Of a stretch of 64,000 bases of DNA, positions 59,608-64,000 are shown one piece after another. The DNA is from Lichenostomus cassidix (lineage: Eukaryota > Chordata > Aves > Passeriformes > Meliphagidae): positions 148,370,656 through 148,434,655 of the forward strand of contig CM039182.1 of NCBI GenBank assembly GCA_008360975.2. The letters are read 5' to 3'. Each line of letters begins with the position of its first letter. Position 1 is the stretch's first letter. The position numbers were made by a program, and so were the translations under genes. The notes under the pieces were generated by a model. That model was not told the origin of the DNA. It did not search any database and saw only the letters and a list, made by a program, of their open reading frames with translations.

Positions 59608-62013
59608 TTTCACATTCCTCTTAATTATACTTTTTTCCCCTTTTCAGGTTTCCAGGGACAAAAACCAAATCTGTTTTCATGTAACACATTTGCCTTCATT
59701 TGCAGAGGGCCATGGATGAAAGTCACAGGGATTGGTATTTGTTTTGGGTTCAGGGGAGTCTGAGAGCTGTGAGCCTTCAGAGAGGTAAGAGACACAAGAG
59801 AGCTTGAAAAACAGCTTAAATTTAGCAGCTTCAAAGACCAGGCAAAGGCTGTGATGCAGAAAGCTTTGAGGATAGACAGAGCAGAGCCTGAATTACCCAT
59901 CTGAGCCCAACCACATACAGACAAGGAGACAAAAAAAGGGTCCAGTTGTGGTAGCATATAGAGAAAACCTGTCCTGATATCTGAGATTTTATGAGGTTTG
60001 GATGGGGAGATACCTGGCATGTTTCTAGGACACCAGCTAGGGGTTTTTTTTTCACTCAGTCCTGGCTGGCAGAGGAAATCACAGAATATAAATGGCTTGC
60101 CATCTCTCCCAAGGTGTTCTCCAGAGGGAAATTCCAGAGCTGAGTTCAGAGGGTTGTCCTGTGTTTATGTTTGCTGAGATTCCATATCTCTCCAGATTCC
60201 TGCAGGTGCTCCAGCTCTCACAAATTCAGCGATTTTTGCATTCCTGAAGCTATGCAAACTGACACTGAAAAGTTATTTCAATTGACTTCCAGCTCCCTGG
60301 AAATATGAGAGGCAGAGATTTTTCTCAGCCTTGCCCTGGACTTTCCCAAACACTTATCTGTGTAAGTCCAGAGGAGGATTATGGGCTCTTCTGCTGCCAG
60401 GACCTCCTGTGCTGTTTCCTCACTTGTTCACCTCCTTCTGATGCCCCAACAGTGCCTGGAATAAAATGGTTAATCCATGTGCTTGTGTTTGCACAGGCAC
60501 AGAGATCAGAACTTCTTCCTACTCAAATTATGATTTAGGGATCTTTTCGTTTACATACAGATTTGTTTAAATAAAATGACAGCACGGACAAGAGGAAAGC
60601 ACTCAGAGAAAATAACCCTTCCACTCCTCTAGTTCCTGTCTCTACTGTCCCACCAGCATTATCTTCAACAGCCCTGTATTGTTCTGCATGAATTTGGTTA
60701 TTTTATGGCTTCCCTACCTTTTATTATGTTTTCTTCCACTTGCTGTGGTGCAGCACAATCCCTCATTCTCTGCTCCTCAGGGGATCCATTAGTGTTTCAT
60801 CCCCCTCTGGATCACAAACTGCTAGTCACAAAGAAGATGTCTTCACTTTCCTACCTTAACTCAAAAATTGCAGGTAGTGATGGTGGTAAAAAGGCAGGGC
60901 TGGAAGACAAAATTAAATAAAAGCAGCTCATTTAATCAATTGGCAGCATTTATAACAAAATTCAGAAAATGTACAGCACACCGAAAGGCAGGCACTTGGA
61001 ATCACTAAATTTTGTTGAAAGGCTGCAAAAGTGTCTGAGAATTGTAAAAGTGTTTTTTGGTTTGTGGATAGACTCTCAAGTCACTGCAATTTCCTGATGC
61101 TATAATAATAAAAGCCAGAAAGACTGCTCAGCCCAGCTTTTCAGATCAAATTGATTGACAGGAAGACTAATCCCATGGAAACCAGGGAATCTGCCCCATT
61201 TTCTTCTCCTAAGACCCTCATGCACGACTGAGTCTCATTTACCTCTGCACAATTTAGTGTAATTACTTCCCTCTACTTTAAGTAGAACTTTTTTTCCTGG
61301 CAAAGGTGTTTAGAAAGATGAGATTGAATGTCTCTGGCAACTGCACAGGGCTTTAGTCTCTGCACTGTAGAAAAATACAAATTTCATTCTTCTGATTCCT
61401 TCACTGTTTCAATCTCCTCTGCACATTTCCATGTGCAGTAGAAAAGGGATGTAATTCCTATCTGGTACTGATTTTCACTCTCTGAATTGAGCTCCTCCTC
61501 AGACAGGCATTTTATTCAAATCAATATCAGATCTTATGGAAAATAATCAAGACTATTTCTGCCAGCTGTACTGATTAAGGATAGGAAAGGGAAATTTGGG
61601 GTCGGGCAAGCGGAGATGTTGATTCTTTAGTAAATGCATGATAAGATGTTTTCAGTGACGGGTAATTGAAAGGCACAGTAGAACAAACTCATGCACAATG
61701 AGATGTCTCTGCTTTTTCCTGTCATCTTGAGAAGCAGCAAAATTCCCCTGGTTGTTGGGTTTGTGAGGCAGACACTGACAAGAATCTATATTTTCCCTAA
61801 TCTGCATGCTTTGAGTATATAGATAATTATGAAAGAATTCAATAACAGCTTCCCATCTTATTCCCAAACTCTGTCTCTGCTCTCCTTAATATTTTGCAAT
61901 TTTGGGGGAACTATAGACTTTTCTGGAGCCCTGATTGCCACCAGGGTCTAAGGCACCTCACAGCCCCAGGGACAGAGACTTCACAGATGTTTTTCTTTGT
62001 GAATAAAGTGGAC
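59608..62013. other. 2.4 kb unique stretch, no gene seen
   Basis: Moderate to AT-rich, with no domain-bearing frame or repeat family recognised. Confidence 0.45.
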
Positions 62014-62145
62014 CACAGAATCATTTAGGCTGTAAAAGACCTTTAAATCCGTCAAGTTCAACTGTTAGCCCAGCACTGCCAAGCCCATCACTAAACCATG
62101 GTCTCAAGTGCTTCATCCACACACATTCTGAGCACTTCCAAGGGC
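62014..62145 (-). mobile_element. CR1 LINE, short 3' tail
   Basis: CACAGAATCATTTAGGCTGT, 'AAAAGACCTTTAAATCCGTC', 'CCCAGCACTGCCAAGCCCAT', 'CACTAAACCATGGTCTCAAG' and GAGCACTTCCAAGGGC match the subfamily seen at 45521-45853. Confidence 0.92.
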
Positions 62146-63699
62146 CATTTCCCACCCTTGGGACTTTCTTTCCCAGTTGTATTTATTTTTCCCTGAGCAG
62201 AACTAGCCACTGCCAGGGGTTGGGCCAATCCTCAGCCCCCCAGAGGTTTGGACATCAGGCTCTGGAGACAACCCTGGGGTTTGATGATGAGTGAGCAGAG
62301 TTCCAGGGGGAGATGCCCTCTGCAGACACTGCTGGGCAGCAGGTTGTGCTCTCCACGCTTCAGAGCTTTTTCTCTGCCTGCTTCTCATTCCCAAGCTATT
62401 CCTGCTGCACTGAAGCACTCCTGGAAATGATGAATGCTAATGGCACAGTGGCCAACAGCAAAGCTGCCCAGCAGGAGGGGAGCTCTGAGCCTTGCTGAGG
62501 AATTTGCATCTCTGCAGCACCAGGGATTCTCATGAGAGGGTCAGGGCTCTGTTTGGTGGGGAATCTGAATGAATAAAAAATGGCAGAGCTCTCAGTCCTG
62601 GGAATAAGGAACGTGCAACAGCATCTGAAACCAGTGAGAGAGGAGAAGGGCTGAGAGTAAAGGAGGAAAACTGCCTGCTAGGGACAGATAAAGCCATTTG
62701 TGCTGCTTAGTCTCAGCCAAATCCTTGTGCAGGTCTGCCAAGGCTTCACAAGCATGAAAATTACACACAAACATGATTTCATATAAATGAAGAGATAATA
62801 TTAACAATAACAATATTAATGAACATTTGCTTAAGGTGGTTTAATTTCTAGACAGACCATGTTAAAGGTGAAGTGGGATGTGTACAAACCACCTCTGATA
62901 AGAACAAGGAGCTTGGACACAGTATTGGGTTTTAATTTAGGACCTGATTAAACATTTGAAACTCACTGCACACCTGGTTTTAAGTGTCTCAGGTCAGTAT
63001 CTAACCCAGCAAACCTGGACAACCAGGTGACTATAAAGTCCCTTCTGAATTACAGGGTAGCTTCAGGGTCAGAGAGGAGAAAGAGAAAGGAGAAAGAGAT
63101 GCTGCTTGATGAATAGCAGCATGGGAGGCGTAACTGAAAGGAATCTATAATATTTAACATTTTAAAAGTTTGTTGCTCTCTGTCTGGTTGTTATTTAAGC
63201 CATTCCCTGACACAAGAGTTTCTCTATGTGCAGAAAATAACACAAAGAACATTATTTACTCTGTTTTAAAAAAGATAAACAATTGAAACCTGATCTTTAT
63301 CCCTAAATTCTTACATGAACAGCAGAGCAAAAATCTCATTTTACAACCTGCACACAACTCCTTCCCCTGAATGAAAGTTGCATCTGTGGCATCTAACTCA
63401 CAAATTCACAGTCAGGGAGAAGAAATTTTGGATGACCCAAGGGCTAAGTTCAGCCACCTGTCCAGGCTGTGGGAGTGGCAGTGACCCAGCCCAGAGCAGC
63501 TTGTAGGATCTGGGCAATGGAAACAGAAAATGGAACCACAGAAAACATCCTCTGCTGGTTCCTGCAGGTCTGACATGGAAAAACTCCTTGCTCTGCTCAA
63601 AATCAGACATGCAAAATTCCTGTTGTGCAGCTTCAGCTTTTTCAACTGGAATAGAAGAGCTGAAGAGGGTGAGAATGCTGTAGAAACTACTGGGCTAGA
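62146..63699. other. 1.6 kb unique stretch
   Basis: No coding frame or repeat family was recognised. Short AT-rich runs (ATAATATTAACAATAACAAT near 62796-62815) are present. Confidence 0.4.
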
Positions 63700-63905
63700 A
63701 GAGATTTCTGGTCAAACCATTTCCCCAAGAGGACTTCAGTTCAAACCATGCCAGTCTCACCTTTCCTTAAATATCTCTGCTGATAGAAATTCTCCAGCTT
63801 CCCTGTTATGTTTGAATTATTTCTGTAGACTTTTGCTTTATTTTCCTAATTTCTTTGTAAAATTAAATGCTTTGAGAATTTTCTGTGTCTCTCTCAAGCA
63901 ATTTA
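63700..63905 (-). mobile_element. Possible very old CR1/L3-like LINE remnant
   Basis: The order 'GATTTCTGGTCAAACCATTT', 'CCTTAAATATCTCTGCTGAT', 'AGAAATTCTCCAGCTTCCCT' and 'TTTTCCTAATTTCTTTGTAA' parallels old CR1 tails ('..CTTAAACATTGCCAGTGATG', '..GAGAATCCACCACATCCCT', '..TTCCTAATATC') in reverse complement. It is heavily diverged and this is a tentative call. Confidence 0.4.
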
Positions 63906-64000
63906 TTCCAGTTTTTTATGTTCTTGAGTTTTTCTGTATTGTTGCTTCTGCAGAAAGACCAGATTCCAGCTGTGACTACAAGTAGATAATGTGGTTACGT

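Noticed and set aside
1..64000. CRISPR arrays, bacterial operons, ribosome-binding sites
   Set aside because: CR1 tails and MIRs show vertebrate nuclear DNA. No regularly spaced direct repeats or prokaryotic gene layout are present.

Overview
This window reads as non-coding nuclear DNA from a bird, probably an intron of a long gene or an intergenic stretch. The strongest evidence is about 24 clear, 5'-truncated tails of CR1 LINE retrotransposons, plus two older candidates. They lie on both strands and several end in the typical 8-base tail (forms of ATTCTATG). I also see remnants of ancient MIR-type SINEs, one likely solo LTR and one likely antisense LTR remnant. The base composition is moderate with little CpG. 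A songbird or near relative would fit, but nothing seen here proves a species or order.

Layout. 0-12 kb: a pair of MIR-like remnants at the left end, then mostly unique sequence with three CR1 tails. 12-15.1 kb: three minus-strand CR1 tails around a GC- and CpG-richer patch that holds the longest open frame in the window (13021-14064), which does not look like a real protein. 15.8 kb: the best-preserved MIR. 18-25 kb: three plus-strand CR1 tails, T-rich runs, twin small hairpins (22203-22245), and an AT-rich stretch (22.6-24.3 kb) with many homeodomain-type cores that could be a conserved regulatory element. 27-32 kb: two large minus-strand CR1 tails, one of which faces a plus-strand copy, and a long TTTTG/TTTG microsatellite. 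35.8-41.2 kb: plus-strand CR1 tails, including a stacked cluster at 38.6-39.1 kb. 45.5-50.3 kb: large CR1 tails in both orientations and the likely solo LTR (47314-47620). 53-64 kb: a probable antisense LTR remnant, a short TG repeat and more CR1 tails.

No protein-coding gene, rRNA, tRNA or CRISPR array can be supported. The open frames are short, overlap one another on both strands, show no recognisable domain, and in several cases are translations of CR1 tails. The recurring peptide ending in 'SLEVFKARLDG' is the C-terminal end of the CR1 reverse-transcriptase ORF2, left in dead copies. The clear and candidate CR1 pieces together cover roughly 5 kb, about 8% of the window. They are split about evenly between strands, so they give no hint of a host gene's direction.

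I did not find convincing evidence of a previously undescribed biological system. The observations most worth checking are the LTRs and their promoter-like motifs, the MIR copies, the inverted CR1 pairs, the AT-rich candidate conserved elements and the CpG-rich open frame.
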